64,000 bases of DNA, from contig SCFE01000106.1 in NCBI GenBank assembly GCA_004352715.1, positions 1,613,038-1,677,037 on the forward strand. The letters are read 5' to 3'. The notes beneath the pieces were generated by a model. It was given only the letters and a program-made list of their open reading frames with translations. It did not search any database and had not been told where the DNA came from. Numbering within the stretch: position 1 is the stretch's first letter; every line of letters begins with the position of its first letter. Shown here in pieces: positions 19,188 through 35,779 of the stretch. Position numbers and translations under genes: made by a program. Origin of the DNA: Hofstenia miamia. Taxonomy: Eukaryota; Xenacoelomorpha; Acoela.

Positions 19188-22150
19188 ATATATATATCAA
19201 AATTACACAATGTGATCCGCACAAATTGAAATACAATATACAACCATTTATAATAGTTTAATTACTGCGAAATTTATGTTTTATTTCATATGTGAAAGGC
19301 TTGCATTTGTGGGAATGCTTTTATATTAATTACATATAATACATTTAAGAATGATCTCACATATATGCAATTAATTTTGACCGTATTAAGTTTAACAGAT
19401 GCATTTAACAGAAATTAGAATTTATTCAACTGATATGTTTAGCCAATTATTTACTAAACTTTGTTGAACAAAATAGAAAGGCAAAAGTTACTATATAAAT
19501 TCTATTACAAATATACCATCACAACAGAGACGGGTTTTCCAATTTTTGGAAAAAGATGTTTTTCAAAAAAGATGTGTTCAATATTTGCTTACACTGNNNN
19601 NNNNNNNNTGATTTTAAGCATGTGTTCAACACTGCAATATTATTTAGATGAAAACAGTTGGCGTGAATTCCACATTATACACATATAGGACACATACCTT
19701 GCAATCACCCTTCAATTTGGTGTATATGTTTTTTGTTTATAAAACGGTTTTTCAATTAAAAATTGGTTTTAAAGTGGTTATATATTGGTTTAAATAACCA
19801 AAATTTAATAACAAATACCCAAATGTAAGCGGATTATAAACGTTCTTTTTTTGATATAAAATGGTATTTGAGGAAATTGGTTTTTATTAGGTTTAAAATT
19901 GATATAAATACGTTTATTTTATTGGTTAAAAATCGGTTTTTGACTGGATATTTAATCAAAAATTCACATTAAAAAATGTTTTTTTAACAATTTTGGTTAT
20001 CAAATACGTACATTATTTTTCTCGATTGTTTAGGTAGACTACATAATTGAGAAGAAATCATTCTGAAGAAATACAGTTCATCTCAGATGCACTTGCAATG
20101 CTCAACTTAGGCTACAGAATTGGTAAAATACATGAATTTGCTAGTATTCAATAATTGTTCAGGAATTGAAAACTTCTTGAGCAATTATATTTAGATTTTA
20201 ATTTGGAAGTAATACTATATGANGCTACATCAATAATTTTGCACTCTGCTAAAGTATATATAATTTTAATGTCAAAATGTGTATTACATACATTATTTTT
20301 CTCGATTGTTTAGGTAGACTACATAATTGAGAAGAAATAATTCTGAAGAAATACAGTTCATTTCAGATGCACTTGCAATGCTCAACTTAGGCTACAGAAT
20401 TTGTAAAATACATGAATTTGGTATTCAATAATTGTTCAGGAATTGAAAACTTCTTGAGCAATTATATTTAGATTTTAATTTGGAAGTAATACTATATGAA
20501 TTTAATATCAAATAATCAATTTTTTCAAATTTTACTACAAGTAAATAAATAGAATGTAGTATATGTAGATGCATTATAGTGAGCATATAATCCCGTTTAT
20601 TTCTATGCATCATTTCAGAGAGTGAATGTAATACGTCATTGGACCGGAGATATTAGTTCAAACATCGCAATAAATTGAGTTCATTTAATTTCAAATAATA
20701 TTTTGTAAATATTTAATTTCACTATACTATGTTCCTGCTAGAGGACTTGTAAATTACTAAATTAAATTTCGTGCAACTGAGGGCACTGGATTTCACTGGT
20801 AAAACCAGAAAAATACATAATTTCAAAGAAAACGCAGAAAATTAGGATTATTATTACAGAAAAAATGCACTGGCTGTATTTGTAGAAGTTTTGGACAACA
20901 ATGAAGTTAAGATACGAGATCCTATAGTCGATCAATACCACTCTCAATACCGTAAACCTGTCTGTTAATCTCTATTTGTTTGCTTCTAAGTGAAATTTCA
21001 GTTCTAGGGTATTCTAACCTCTTAGAGTTTTGTGGGAACACTCCCGTCATTTCGAGAAGAATGCGTGAACAAGGAATGTGACAGATTTTTTGAAATCCTG
21101 GGAGTAAAGGATTAAATTTTTTAATACAATACTGTCTAGGTTTAACAAATTTTGAAACTCATTGAAGTGCATAGATTTCTTAGAACTAGATCATATTAGA
21201 AGGAGCTTCATCACTAGAATTTCAAGATATGCAACACACCGAAGAAGAATCCAATTATTTGTAGCTCTTTTTATTCAAATCCGAAGATGAAGACTGTTTG
21301 ATCGCAAACAATTAAAATATATGAGGCATATGAAAGATGCATCCGGATTTCCTTATTTTGAAAACTTTGATCTCCCATCATTTTGGAAGAATTCGGATTA
21401 TAAAAAACTTTGATTAGTAGCAAGATCTTATCTAACCACAAAGATTTAGAAATAGTTCGTAACCTAGCTCAATTGGACGTGGGATTCCTGCATTAACCCG
21501 CACAACGACACTTTGCTAATCGGAACGAACTCTTAGTTATTAGGAAATATAGTATGCAATGCAGTATAGGTAAAAATACACAAGACTATTCCCTGGTGTT
21601 AGCTTAGAGAGATCTTCCAACAAATATTGTGGGTTTCTAGCTCAAACACGCAAAAGCATGACAGAAGAAAATTTCTCTAATAACCTATTTATTGTGATTG
21701 TGATCAATAATTTGTAAGTGAATTCCATTCCTCAGTAAATTACCGTCTTTTGTTTTAGCAGGAAAAGTCGAATTCCTCAAGAAAGAAAAAGCTTAGTATA
21801 GTTTATTAGGTTTTCGCATACAAAATATCCTAGAACTACTGAAAATATAGTGGCATAAATGACACCAACTATCGACAGAGTTTATCTATTCGGAATTCTG
21901 CCAAATATGAGACCACACATATGTATGTATACCATATCATGCAGGAATTGCTTGCAGGCTCAATTAAGTGACATAAATAGCAATGCAACCAATGAATTTA
22001 AGAATTTATTAAAATACAAAAGCACAATAATACTCTTCTAGTCATTGTATTCTAATCAAATAAAATTTTACAAAACGTTCTTATGTTGTGTTCACATGAC
22101 AATATTGCAACTAGTTACCATGATATGGCGCATTGCATTCAGATTTTTTC
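19188..22150. other. intergenic DNA with a 12-N gap and a false-looking duplication
   Basis: No gene recognised. 19597-19608 is a 12-N gap. 20011-20222 and 20291-20499 are near-identical direct copies, with the first ending exactly at the single N (20223). From 19,720 to 20,000 the sequence is rich in GGTTTTT/AAATTGG-like words without clear periodicity. Confidence 0.6.
20011..20499. repeat. direct duplication around the single N at 20223
   Basis: About 210 bp repeated with only a handful of changes (for example ATCATTC versus ATAATTC, and a short deletion near 20420). The left copy terminates at the N, as in the other two single-N sites. Confidence 0.85.
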
Positions 22151-23051
22151 TAGGGCCCTGCAAGTACTCGAAATTTCCAGTTGGATCGAGTCGAGTCGTG
22201 TCCCCGACATTAACAGATTTCGAGTCGAGTCGAATCAACTCGAGTTTTGTTAATTGAAAATGAATAGTGCAGTGCATGTTTGCTTAATTGAAAACAATAA
22301 TATTATTTTCTAATTAAAAAACCTTTCTACAAAAATTTCTCTCAGAGTCATTGGGGTTGAGCAATATTGTATATTGAATTATCGTTACTGAAAACAAGAT
22401 GTTAGAATTTATTGCTATTATATTGGTAGCCTTTCCTTGTTGATTGGATTGCTTTGAATTTTTTTTAACTTAATTTTCATTTTCTACTCTTTCGTAAAAG
22501 TTAGTTTAACACACATTTGACACCCATTTTTACAAAAAAAAATTGTAAAAAATGTTTTTTAAACAAAATTAAGCTTACACAAATTGCAATTGTCTGTTAC
22601 TAGAAGCAAATCGATTAATAACATTTGGAATTAAAGTGAACAATTTTCAATTTTGAGGAAAAGAGGACATTTTTCTTAAGTGTTCAAATTTGACCGCAAA
22701 AAGGGGGGGGGGTGGTCGCCTTTCTGCCCCCTTAACTGATTTGATAGGATTTAATTCTTTAATTTAATAACATTAACATTGATTGGTTAATGTTATATCT
22801 ATATAGAATACATTAATGATCAATTGCACGTTTTTAGCCAATTACAAATGTAACTGCTAGAATTAAATATTTTTGGAACTTGAAAAACAGTTTAGTACTT
22901 AATGGTGATTTTCCATTTATGATATTGATAGGCCTAGTTGCGAAGAAAAGACTCGAGATTCGAAATCTGACTAGAATCGAATTTTAAGAGACTGAATCGA
23001 CTATCAACTCGACTCGACTTGAAGCAAAATGTCTCGAGTTGCAGAGTCCTA
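22151..23051. mobile_element. ~900-bp inverted-repeat element with TCGAG-rich ends
   Basis: The left end is TAGGGCCCTGCAAGTACTCG. The right end, reverse-complemented, is TAGGACTCTGCAACTCGAGA. Both are followed by repeated TCGAGTCGAG-type motifs, as in subterminal repeats bound by transposases of the hAT kind. No transposase is encoded. The flanking octamers (ATTTTTTC and GTATTATC) match only at five of eight positions, so target duplication is unproven. Confidence 0.62.
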
Positions 23052-23745
23052 GTATTATCAGACTATAGTTGGAACAGGCCGGAAATAATTAGGCCCGGCC
23101 TGTGGTCGGTGAATGGCTTATTCTGCCCATAAAAATGTCAATTTTGCAATCTCATATAACCTCATAAAAAGAACATTAAAAGTGATGCAGAATAGAATAT
23201 TCCAAAAATGTTATAAATCCAAATATATAGAAACATATAAAAAAAAAATTTTAGAAAATACTATGACCGTTAGAAAAAGTTTAATGATTCAACTGAAGCA
23301 TTATCTAATAGTGACCGGTTCTCTGAAATAATTCATGAGAGACTGAATTATTAATGTTGGTCTGCTAGAACGTTGCAGCGAAGAAAGAAGGCATCTTATT
23401 AAAAGCGAACATTCTACAATATATTTCGAACTATGATATGACGTGCATTAACTTGACATCCAAAAGAAAATGATTGGTTTAAAGAATGAGACTAAGTGCA
23501 AACCTATTGGCTTATTTTTTACCTTAAAAATATCTCTCAAACATACTAAATATTTTAAACGCAATCAAAGAATAAGAACAAAATATTCCCAAAATTGGCT
23601 GAATTCACACTTTTCAAAGTACATGAGCTACCATTAATTCTCAGATATTTTCGAAAACATTTTACAAGGTTTTTTTTATCTATTAGCACTTTCAACGGGT
23701 GAGAATAGACTTCAAATAATCTATTTTTTGTGAAACCCTAATACA

Positions 23746-23779
<34 letters not shown>

Positions 23780-23826
23780 ATTAGTCTGATCTTAGCTTAT
23801 GGGCATAAACTTAGAAGAATCTAATG
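23052..23826. other. intergenic DNA ending in a (TA)n microsatellite
   Basis: No supported gene. A 72-codon frame near 23113-23331 is Lys-rich AT-biased sequence without a domain. A TA repeat lies at about 23745-23779. Confidence 0.5.
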
Positions 23827-25830
23827 CAGGGGTGCACAACTCAAAACTAGTGCTTTGGCGAATCTCATAAATGCGTACAACATGATGACATATTTACATA
23901 TCCGCCATTTGAAAATTGAAAAGTCTTAAAGCACACAAAATATCAAAGTTATGAAGTGCATCACAATCACTTCCAAATTAATACAAGCACGAAATTATCA
24001 AAATAAAGGTGCTTGTATATTTCCCAATGAAACCAATGCTTTGTAATAGTTTCTCTTCGAAATTCTGCAAATTCGAATGTCGAAGAGGTGTTCATCAGCG
24101 AGTTGAGCTAGTGCTGGTAACTTGTGTAGCTTTATGACATGAGAAAGCCTGCTCACAGTAGTATGTGCTGCTAAAATTACATATTCAAGACCTTGCATTT
24201 TGTAAAAGCATTTGGGCAGCTTTATTCATCCAAGCAAAGATGGAATGGAATATGCCCATAGTCAGTAAATGCATCTTTGAAATCGTTGGTTGAAGAACCA
24301 GTATTTCCAATTGAGTATTAAAATGGATTATTTCTTCATCATTGACATTTTTTTGAAAAACTTGCCAACGACTTCTTGACAATAATATGCACATTTCTTA
24401 AAATCTCGAATAAAGTTCAAATTGCAATTCCTTATGTAAAAATACATTTTTTAAAAGTGCATCACGTTACAACAGGATAGTTGCTTTATAAATCTGTAAA
24501 ATTTGATGCACTATTTATTGAGGGGATGAGTAAAGTACCGTAAACAACCTTTTTCAGAAAGAAAATCAGAAAATGTTTTTCCGCTCACTGTAGTTAAAGC
24601 TGATTGCTTTGATGCAAGAATTGGCAAAGTTTTTCCCGAAGATTTTAAAACTTTTCCAAAACGCTACTCATGCTTAGCCCGCGATAATTGAAGTAGTAAA
24701 TTCAATCCCTGTATTGGGCACAAACAACTTAAAAGTGTTCAAACTGCCCCGATTTGATTGAAAACATCAATAACGTGACCCATTTCTTAATTTTGCGCTT
24801 AGAAAGTTTTTATGTATGATGCAATGAATATTGAGGATATCTTACTGCGAAAACGATTGTTTGCCAAACTTTTTCAAGAGACTCACAGCACCACTTTCTT
24901 TACCTGATATAGCTGGGCAAAAATGACTGGTAAATCAACATAATTCTCCAATGATATGTGAAGAATTTTCTAGAAAGAAAGCCCTAACACATTTATGTAC
25001 ACCCCATTTGCGAACACAAATGAAAACCAAGGTAAGCAAATTCCCTTTAGGGTTTAATTTTGATGAAACACCGTCTAACTGCTTAAACTGGGCAGGATCC
25101 CATATGTCAAAGATCTCATCGAATGAATGGTAATGACTCAGAGACAGCGCATGCTTCAACAAGACATGTCCAACAACTTAGTACAAAGATGCTCAAACTT
25201 AACTTGGAGCAGTTTTTCAAATTTGTATTTGCTTTGTAATACTTTCATTAGTTTAGGCAACTAATTACTTCGAAGTACAGTATTTTATGACCATAAGACA
25301 CACCAGACTCTAAGAGGCAACATCAGTGAACTGACCTACTTTCAAACTTTATGAACATATCTAATAACTTTTAGTATTACACAAGAAGTTCACTAAATTT
25401 TTCAGTAATTTCTCTTTAACAAATACATTAAATTCGTGTAACAGTTGGCCAATAACGACATCAAACAAGCTCATATACTGTTCATACATAAAGCCGATTT
25501 TTTTACAAACAAGGATTTTATGTGGGTATTATATTCCGAAAAAACGGCAGTGTTCATGAATTCGCATGCCTATGTATACTTTAAGTATAATTTTATACTT
25601 TATATTACAGTACTTTGTAAGTTGTCAAGCGCTTTCCAATAATTTTGACGTAAAAAGGTTTTCAAATAATTCTGCAATGTTTTTGCTTATCCTATTTATG
25701 ATAAAATAGATTGGCGAATTGGAGAAAGATGAACTAATCTATAGAACCTAAGAAACAACAGCCCGTTGCATTGATCTGATGTAATGATTTCTCATCTAAT
25801 ACAGAGCGGCAGTCACTGCACACACTTTGA
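23827..25830 (-). mobile_element. heavily decayed hAT transposase (ZBED5-like type)
   Basis: The left edge CAGGGGTGCACAACTC resembles a hAT terminal repeat. On the minus strand broken frames spell recognisable pieces of the hAT transposase family that also gave rise to ZBED5-like proteins. Near 24.85-24.60 kb: NIHCIIHKNFLSAKL and, in another frame, SMSSVLEKF followed by NLREKLCQFLHQS (family pattern RWLSRGKVL..VFELR). Near 24.39-24.0 kb: HFNTQLEILV and LADEHLFDIRICRISKRN (family pattern 'L.DEHL...LRIA'). Many stops and frameshifts; I could not find a matching right end. Confidence 0.5.
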
Positions 25831-26569
25831 GAAATCGAAGCATAAACTTATAAGTAAATAGCAATAACAGGAAATGCAAAGAATTGATTTGTGCTTGTAT
25901 GCTTCAAATATATTTTTTATTTTGTCCTAAGATATAGGTCATTTACATCAGCAAAGTAAATTTTCTTTTTCAAATTTTGACTGAGATAAAGTTTGAAACC
26001 CAAACATATTCAGACTTAGATTTCAAAACTTGAAAGCATTTTCAAGTGAAGTGTGATTTAATGCTTAATTGTGAAGGAAATTCAAACACTGTTTTCAAAG
26101 TTTTAAACTTTACAATATTTTGAATATTCAATGTGAAGATTAGAATCTGATTTAAGAATACATGAAATTCACTTTCGAAGTGTAGTTCAATATCATAATC
26201 ACACTGATCAATTGAAAATTACAAATATATCAGCAATTTCAAACAAATACACAAATAATGGAATCAACAATATTGATACGACAGATATCTGTATCTGTAA
26301 TAGTTGTTAGATAGACATAAAGTGAAAATTCAGTCAATCAGGAAGTTTTTTAACACTGATAGACCCTAAAGTAAATTATATTTGAGCTAACAAAGGTCAC
26401 TAAATTTTTAAACATTAGTTTGAAAACTTGTAACATCAGTTTGCATCACTGAACAAAAAATATAACTCAAGCATATTGCTATTTGCATGCAGATTTTGTG
26501 TGTTTTTGATTAGTTATTATGATTAGTCCAATGTTAATAGATTACTTACACATATGTATGTACACGTGC

Positions 26570-26608
<39 letters not shown>

Positions 26609-27519
26609 TGATTATTGTACATCATTATCTTTCATTCATTATTTAATTAGTTGAAAAATTCAATTAATATTTGTGTTGAGACAATGATATATGATGGGAT
26701 TTTGCAAAACACTTAAGTAAAATATACATTATATGTGCATCGACGGCTCCCGTCCACAATAATAATTTGATGTATAGCAATATTGAACTATTGAACAATT
26801 AAAATTCCAATCATGAGTTGATCACATGGTAAAATTGGTTTTTTAACTCTACGTCATTTATATGTGGAATAAGCCTTTAAAATTCTGTACATGTATCTAA
26901 GTAAATCAAATGTAAACACAAGGCAATTTAAAACCCTTTCAAAAATATATGAATTTTGCAGTGCCATTATATCTATTGAATTACTAAATAATACCGTTTT
27001 CATTGATGTTGTCGATTTTAGTATTGCTATGAAAAGTTTTGTTAATGAAACTGCTTGGTAGTGAATATTTTCTGAACATCAGATTAATTTATCATAAACC
27101 CAAATTATCATTGTAGCCTAATTTTGCAAGAAAAATTGCTAGTCACAGCTGTATTATAATTTTGAATTATTTTTTTTAAATCAATGAAATATTAATTTTA
27201 ATTTTTATTTTCAAACCATTGAAAAAGGCATTTAAATTTTGATTTCAAAACATTGCAAACCATCATGTTTAAAAGGGTGTTATAAAATATACAGCATTTT
27301 GTAAATTGACTGCATTTGCCGTTTTGTAATAGGCAGTGGCAATTTCTGTATATTATACGATTAAGTAATTTCTATTTTTTATTTTAATGCGTGTCCCATA
27401 AGAAAATGCAATTATATAATATAGTACTTCTTCATTATGTCTATTTTAAAATACTCAATAATGTTCCGTGAAACAAATATATTCAGGCATGTACTATTGC
27501 AAATAAATATGTATACATT
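25831..27519. other. intergenic DNA, no gene recognised
   Basis: AT-rich, low complexity, stops in all frames. A (TA)n microsatellite lies at about 26573-26604. Confidence 0.6.
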
Positions 27520-28150
27520 AGAACTTGCGTATACACGTGGCTGTTCCCGGGTAACGTCAATGTCTTAAAAGATACGTCACTGTACTGATTCGTAGACCTA
27601 GTGAGGACGTTAAGCAATAGAGTAGAAGGAGGTGCTGCCATATGTACTTTTTGTACATGGAGGTAGTCACAGTCATGAAGTTTGTGTTTAGTTTTGTGTT
27701 GGACGGTTAGCACGCAGTGAAACCCCGCCAGCGATACTGCCGCTGGTTCCTGAGGTATGAGTGCGGCTCATAGAGCAGTCATGTCAAGAATAGTGATGCC
27801 GCTTTGCTATGTCACAGTAGTCTTATATTGCAGAGGGCACTCACAAAGTTACCATTGCTAGTAGCTTTAGTTGGCCAAAGTAAGAGGTACAAACATCTCA
27901 AATGAAGTTGGGCCTTCGCCTTCACTCCGCTGAACGGACTCAACACAAATCAGCGCTTTGCCGGTTAGTGGTCGCCGGCATAGTAGTCACCCTTCCAGAG
28001 ATAAGTTCCGGACCCGAATGGTGGTTTTACCCAATTGCTCAGTCTGTCGACTGGTACAGTAAGCTCAACCATAGAATTTGTCCTAAAGCACATTCATTCG
28101 TATGTCACTTCAATGGCCCATTTGCAAAGTGTTTTGATTGATTACAAAGT
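27520..28150. other. locally GC-richer segment of unknown nature
   Basis: Between very AT-rich flanks this ~600-bp block has balanced composition with segments such as CCCGCCAGCGATACTGCCGC and GGTCGCCGGCATAGTAGTCA. Short frames on both strands (27713-27483 minus, 27902-28141 plus) have no recognisable domain. It could be an old repeat, a non-coding RNA locus or a promoter/CpG-type region downstream of the tubulin gene; nothing decides. Confidence 0.4.
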
Positions 28151-28948
28151 CCCATCGAGTATCACAGGCGATAGCAACATTTAATGAGCATATGCGATCA
28201 AATATTATAATGGTTGTGCAATCACTCAAAACTGCATGAATTCAAATGCAACATCATCGCTTCATAAAGCTAAGATTACTGTTTCAGCTGCATATAATGC
28301 AACCGTTTTTCACAATTTTTCTTTTATCCCACAGTTGATTGCAATGCTTAGCTATGAACAAAATCATGTTGTATCACATCAAAGATGGAAATTGTGCATT
28401 TAAAAATATCACTTTAGTCTGCTGTATCAATGATTAGCTAGTTGTGAGCTTACCCGACCCACATGAGCTTCGGGCAAGGCTGAACCGAAAAAAATATTCC
28501 CACAGGTTTGCGATATGGACTGGAACAAAGATGAATGAACGGCGGTCTGAAACGAAAAGCCATATTTTTTAAATATATTCTAAAAAGTATATTGTCAGCT
28601 TACTTTAAGCTTGGATTTAGGCTCTAAATAAATATTCATTTTCATGTGTTTTAATACATTTACTAAATTTTTTTGTACAAATAGGCTTTCTACCGTGTTT
28701 CTTCTGGTTTTGATGAACATATTAACTATGTGGGTTGCATGATAACGATGGATTTCGGGCTGAACTGGACTAAGATATTATGGCTGGGTTAATATCGATA
28801 TGTCAAATTGATAATCTAAAGCGTATTATCTTCTTGAAACTGGGTAATTAAAGTGTAACAAATAAAATATATTTGGAAGCAACTATAAAAAACAGATATA
28901 TTTGAATAGAGAATATATTAAAGATACAAATTGCAAGCTGCTATACAT

Positions 28949-32036
<3,088 letters not shown>

Positions 32037-32765
32037 TTTCTACTGGGTAATTACTGTAATGAAATCCGTATTTACTCTGAAATGATTCCAATATCAACGC
32101 TTTAGTGACTGTTGCTATAGAGAAAAAACAAATTATTGTTAAGATTTTGTTCGGCCCAGCTGAGTAATTTCTAATAAACGCTTAAATTCAACAGCAGCAG
32201 GTGTTTGCTTTGTGCTCAAACAAAATACTCATTTGCATGCCATAACGATTCATAAGATCCCGGCTTTAAGGAAATTAAATATATGCACTCAATTGCATTT
32301 CTAGACTTGTGTAAGGAATGAACGTCTAGGCGTCTGCATGTCACCAAATCAGTGTTATATCACCGACATTCGTCACTGGAATAAATACTTCAGAGATAAG
32401 TTTACACCCAAAATAATTAATAAGCACATTCCTCCAGTCTGTTTGATAACATTGAAAAAATCTTAGGCATTTTAATGTGTTTTCAATGTAGGCGTTATTT
32501 ATTGTAAAATTTTTTAAAGTATACTAATCAAATAATTGATTTTTCTGAAAACAAATAAATGCCTGTAGATGTACCCTTTAAGGCAATGCTATTTTTCACG
32601 ATCTTGTCTTACGACTGATTCATCGGAATGTAATGTATGCCAATGGCTTTAGGAATTTGATATACTTGCTGACATTGGATTAGGGTTACCGCAGAAGAAT
32701 TACATATCACAATGGGAATTGTTCATTTCGAAAAGATATTGATGATATTGAAACATTATAAACTA
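32037..32765. other. 5' flank of the tubulin gene, no other gene
   Basis: Presumed 5' UTR and promoter region of the beta-tubulin gene; no TATA box or other element stands out. No coding signal. Confidence 0.5.
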
Positions 32766-34023
32766 CTAGCAGGGGTACCCGGCGTTGCCCGGGGTATTTG
32801 AAAAGTAAAAGACGATAATATGTTTTAGTAAAGATATTTATTCTAATTAAAGTCACATGTTATGCATACAGCTTAAGTTTATAAGGCATTGATGCATGTT
32901 ATTCTTAAAGACAGCATACTTTAAACAAATATTAATTCTGAAGTGCTTCCTGATAAACAATATTTTCTGTGTGATCCTTCAATGGGGTACATATAAATAA
33001 ATTCTTCGAAGATCCAACTCTTGAGCATCCAACATATAGCTGTCCATGAGAAAAACATGGTGCTAGAAGATTTAGGCCAACAACTCTCAGTGATTGTCCT
33101 TGAGATTTGTTAATGGACATTCTCTTAGCTTGAGGGTTTGTTCTTGATAAGGCTGTCTTTTTTGGAGGCATGGTTTAACAAATATTAATTGAGCTACTTA
33201 ATTTTGGAATTCTTAAATCTTTGACTGCAAACCATCAACTGAGTGGCCTTAAATGTTAATTTTTCAAATTTTTTTTGCACTGTAATTCACTAAGTAAAGA
33301 TCACTTGATGTGTACTCTTTGAGTGTCACAGGTCAACTGAATGGCCTTGAAAGTTTTTTGTCCTTTTATATGTTTTAAAAAACGTTTTTTGNNNNNNNNN
33401 NNNNNNNNNNNNNNNNNNNNNNNNNNNNNNNNNNNNNNNNNNNNNNNNNNNNNNNNNNNNNNNNNNNNNNNNNNNNNNNNNNNNNNNNNNNNNNNNNNNN
33501 NNNNNNNNNNNNNNNNNNNNNNNNNNNNNNNNNNNNNNNNNNNNNNNNNNNNNNNNNNNNNNNNNNNNNNNNNNNNNNNNNNNNNNNNNNNNNNNNNNNN
33601 NNNNNNNNNNNNNNNNNNNNNNNNNNNNNNNNNNNNNNNNNNNNNNNNNNNNNNNNNNNNNNNNNNNNNNNNNNNNNNNNNNNNNNNNNNNNNNNNNNNN
33701 NNNNNNNNNNNNNNNNNNNNNNNNNNNNNNNNNNNNNNNNNNNNNNNNNNNNNNNNNNNNNNNNNNNNNNNNNNNNNNNNNNNNNNNNNNNNNNNNNNNN
33801 NNNNNNNNNNNNNNNNNNNNNNNNNNNNNNNNNNNNNNNNNNNNNNNNNNNNNNNNNNNNNNNNNNNNNNNNNNNNNNNNNNNNNNNNNNCCCCCATTTT
33901 GACCCCCCTAAAACCTTCCCAGGGTGATAGGGAGTCACCATGCAAAGTTTGGTGACAATCCGCCCAGTAGTTTAGGCGTGCATAGCGCACATACAGACGA
34001 CAATTCAATTTTATAGTTATAGA
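32766..34023 (-). mobile_element. Helitron with both termini, internally deleted
   Basis: On the minus strand the element starts TCTATAACTATAAAATTG at 34023 and ends with a GC hairpin (CCCGGGCAACGCCGGG) followed by ACCCCTGCTAG at 32766. It is flanked by A on the 5' side and T on the 3' side. The 5'-TC, a 3' hairpin about ten bases before CTAG, and insertion between A and T without target duplication are the defining features of Helitrons. A 499-base gap (33392-33890) lies inside. Only the C-terminus of the Rep/helicase protein remains, so it depended on an autonomous relative. Confidence 0.92.
32932..33171 (-). pseudogene. C-terminus of Helitron helicase (PIF1-like)
   Basis: Contains AKRMSINKSQGQSLRVVGLN and CFSHGQLYVGCSRVGSSKNL, matching the last conserved motifs of the PIF1-type superfamily 1B helicase domain of Helitron Rep-helicase proteins (motif V: T(I)NK(S/A)QG(Q/M)(S/T); motif VI: H GQLYVA.SR). 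Only ~79 codons are left, with the nuclease and most of the helicase missing, so the piece is non-functional. The stop at 32932 is the natural C-terminus type of end. Confidence 0.88.
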
Positions 34024-35607
34024 TTGTCTTGTTCTTGGAAGTTTTTCCACTAAATTATTGATAATCGCTGTTAATTTATTTAATTAATTTGCCTTTTTGA
34101 GTAAAAAAAATATATAATTTGACTTAGGCGAGATGATCCTAAGCCATAGTGAATGCAGAATATTAAGCGTAAAGAGTTGTAAATTGGCTTTGCTTTTTCA
34201 TAAAATTTGACTATGAGTCGCATAGGTATATAGTGCAATATATAGTTGAACAGCACATATGTATATTGGAAAGGCAAACTTAAAGATTATTAAGCTCAAC
34301 AGATTCATTAGTACAAACTAAAAAATATTTATTCAATCGATGTGCCGAACATATTTTATTGAATAACAGAAAAGAAAGGCAGACATTGTATTAAATAATA
34401 CCAAACTTTTGTACGAATATGGCATGCAAATGAGATGATTTTGTGAAAAAACTGCTTTTGAATAAATTCGTTCAGCATTAGTGGAGTAAAATAGAGTAAA
34501 ATTCGTGTTACTTCTCTAGCCAACGAAATTGGTTAAGTATAGCAATAATATCATTAACTGGCTATAGGTGAGATATTAAAAATAATACTTGGTGACCTTA
34601 GCATGCCAATGCCAAATTTAATTGCAACACATTCATAAACGAAAAATTTACAACATTTACTTGACTCTGTTATATATAAAGGGAGAACTTTAGAAAATAT
34701 TTTAACAGCTACTTTTTAAATTTGTTTGGAAATAAAGGCAGCAATCGTTAAAAGAGGGGGTTTCTGTCATTGGTATTTTTCAAAAAAATTGGATGCTATT
34801 GTCTTCGAGAAGCAATTTTGCTTTCAAAAAATAGAATCTAAAAGCAAATTTATACAAAGTTTGATTAGCGGGCAAACTTCAAATGTATTGTTAAAGATAT
34901 CCTTATGTTAGGACCGAAACATATTTTGAATCAACAATATTGGGTAACTGATTGTTAATCTTATGTTTAAATCTTTTATAATTAATCAGGAAGTTGCATA
35001 ATTAATGAATAAATGAACATTTAATTCTGAAATCACATTGAAATATCCTACATGGATCCTGTATATTCTCAGACTTACCGTTGTGTGTTGTGTACGCAAT
35101 ACAACACAACATTTTGTGTTGTGTGGAATTTAAATTTTTGTTGTGTGGGATATAATAATTCAGTGTCATAGAATTTGCAATTTTGCATTTAATACAAATT
35201 TGATCAATATATTGTCTTTATATTTTCAAGTTTACTACCAAGCTAGTTATTGCCGTATGTATGTCATGGAAATAAAGGAATCAGAATTCTATGAGGCATT
35301 AATATGCGATCTTGCAATAAGAGTACGCCGTTTTAAAGAAAACTTTAATTTCTGTCAGAGTTAATTTATATATATATATATATATATATACTCTCCGTAA
35401 TCTATAAGCAGCTTATAATATCGTTTGAATTTGCTAGTTTTAATGGAGGCTGAGAAATTATTTTGCCAAGTTCATTTTTTCAAATTATGGCGTAAATTCA
35501 GTTTAGGCAAAAGATAGAAGAACAAGAGATCTTGTCATATTTCAGGTATCCTACAAAACTATAAAAGCTTTCTAAGCTTACAAACTTTTGTAAATATCTC
35601 ATTAAAG

Positions 35608-35609
<2 letters not shown>
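34024..35609. other. intergenic DNA, no gene recognised
   Basis: AT-rich. Contains a TG-rich palindromic stretch at 35081-35145 (repeated GTTGTGTTGTG/ACAACACAACA) and a (TA)n run at 35368-35390. Small open frames have no domain. Confidence 0.55.
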
Positions 35610-35651
<42 letters not shown>

Positions 35652-35779
35652 TAGGGCCCGTGCGTATGAAAATTTTAGGAGTCGGTGCGACTATGCGCAT
35701 ATATATATATATANNNNNNNNNNNNNNNNNNNNNNNNNNNNNNNNNNNNNNNNNNNNNNNNNNNNNNNNNNNNNNNNNN

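Noticed and set aside
18104-19261. Long open frames on both strands across 18188-19187
   Set aside because: They consist almost only of N; only the minus-strand 89 codons before the gap are real coding sequence.
34726-34911. 61-codon frame as a gene
   Set aside because: Short, Lys/Phe-rich, no domain; expected by chance in this composition.
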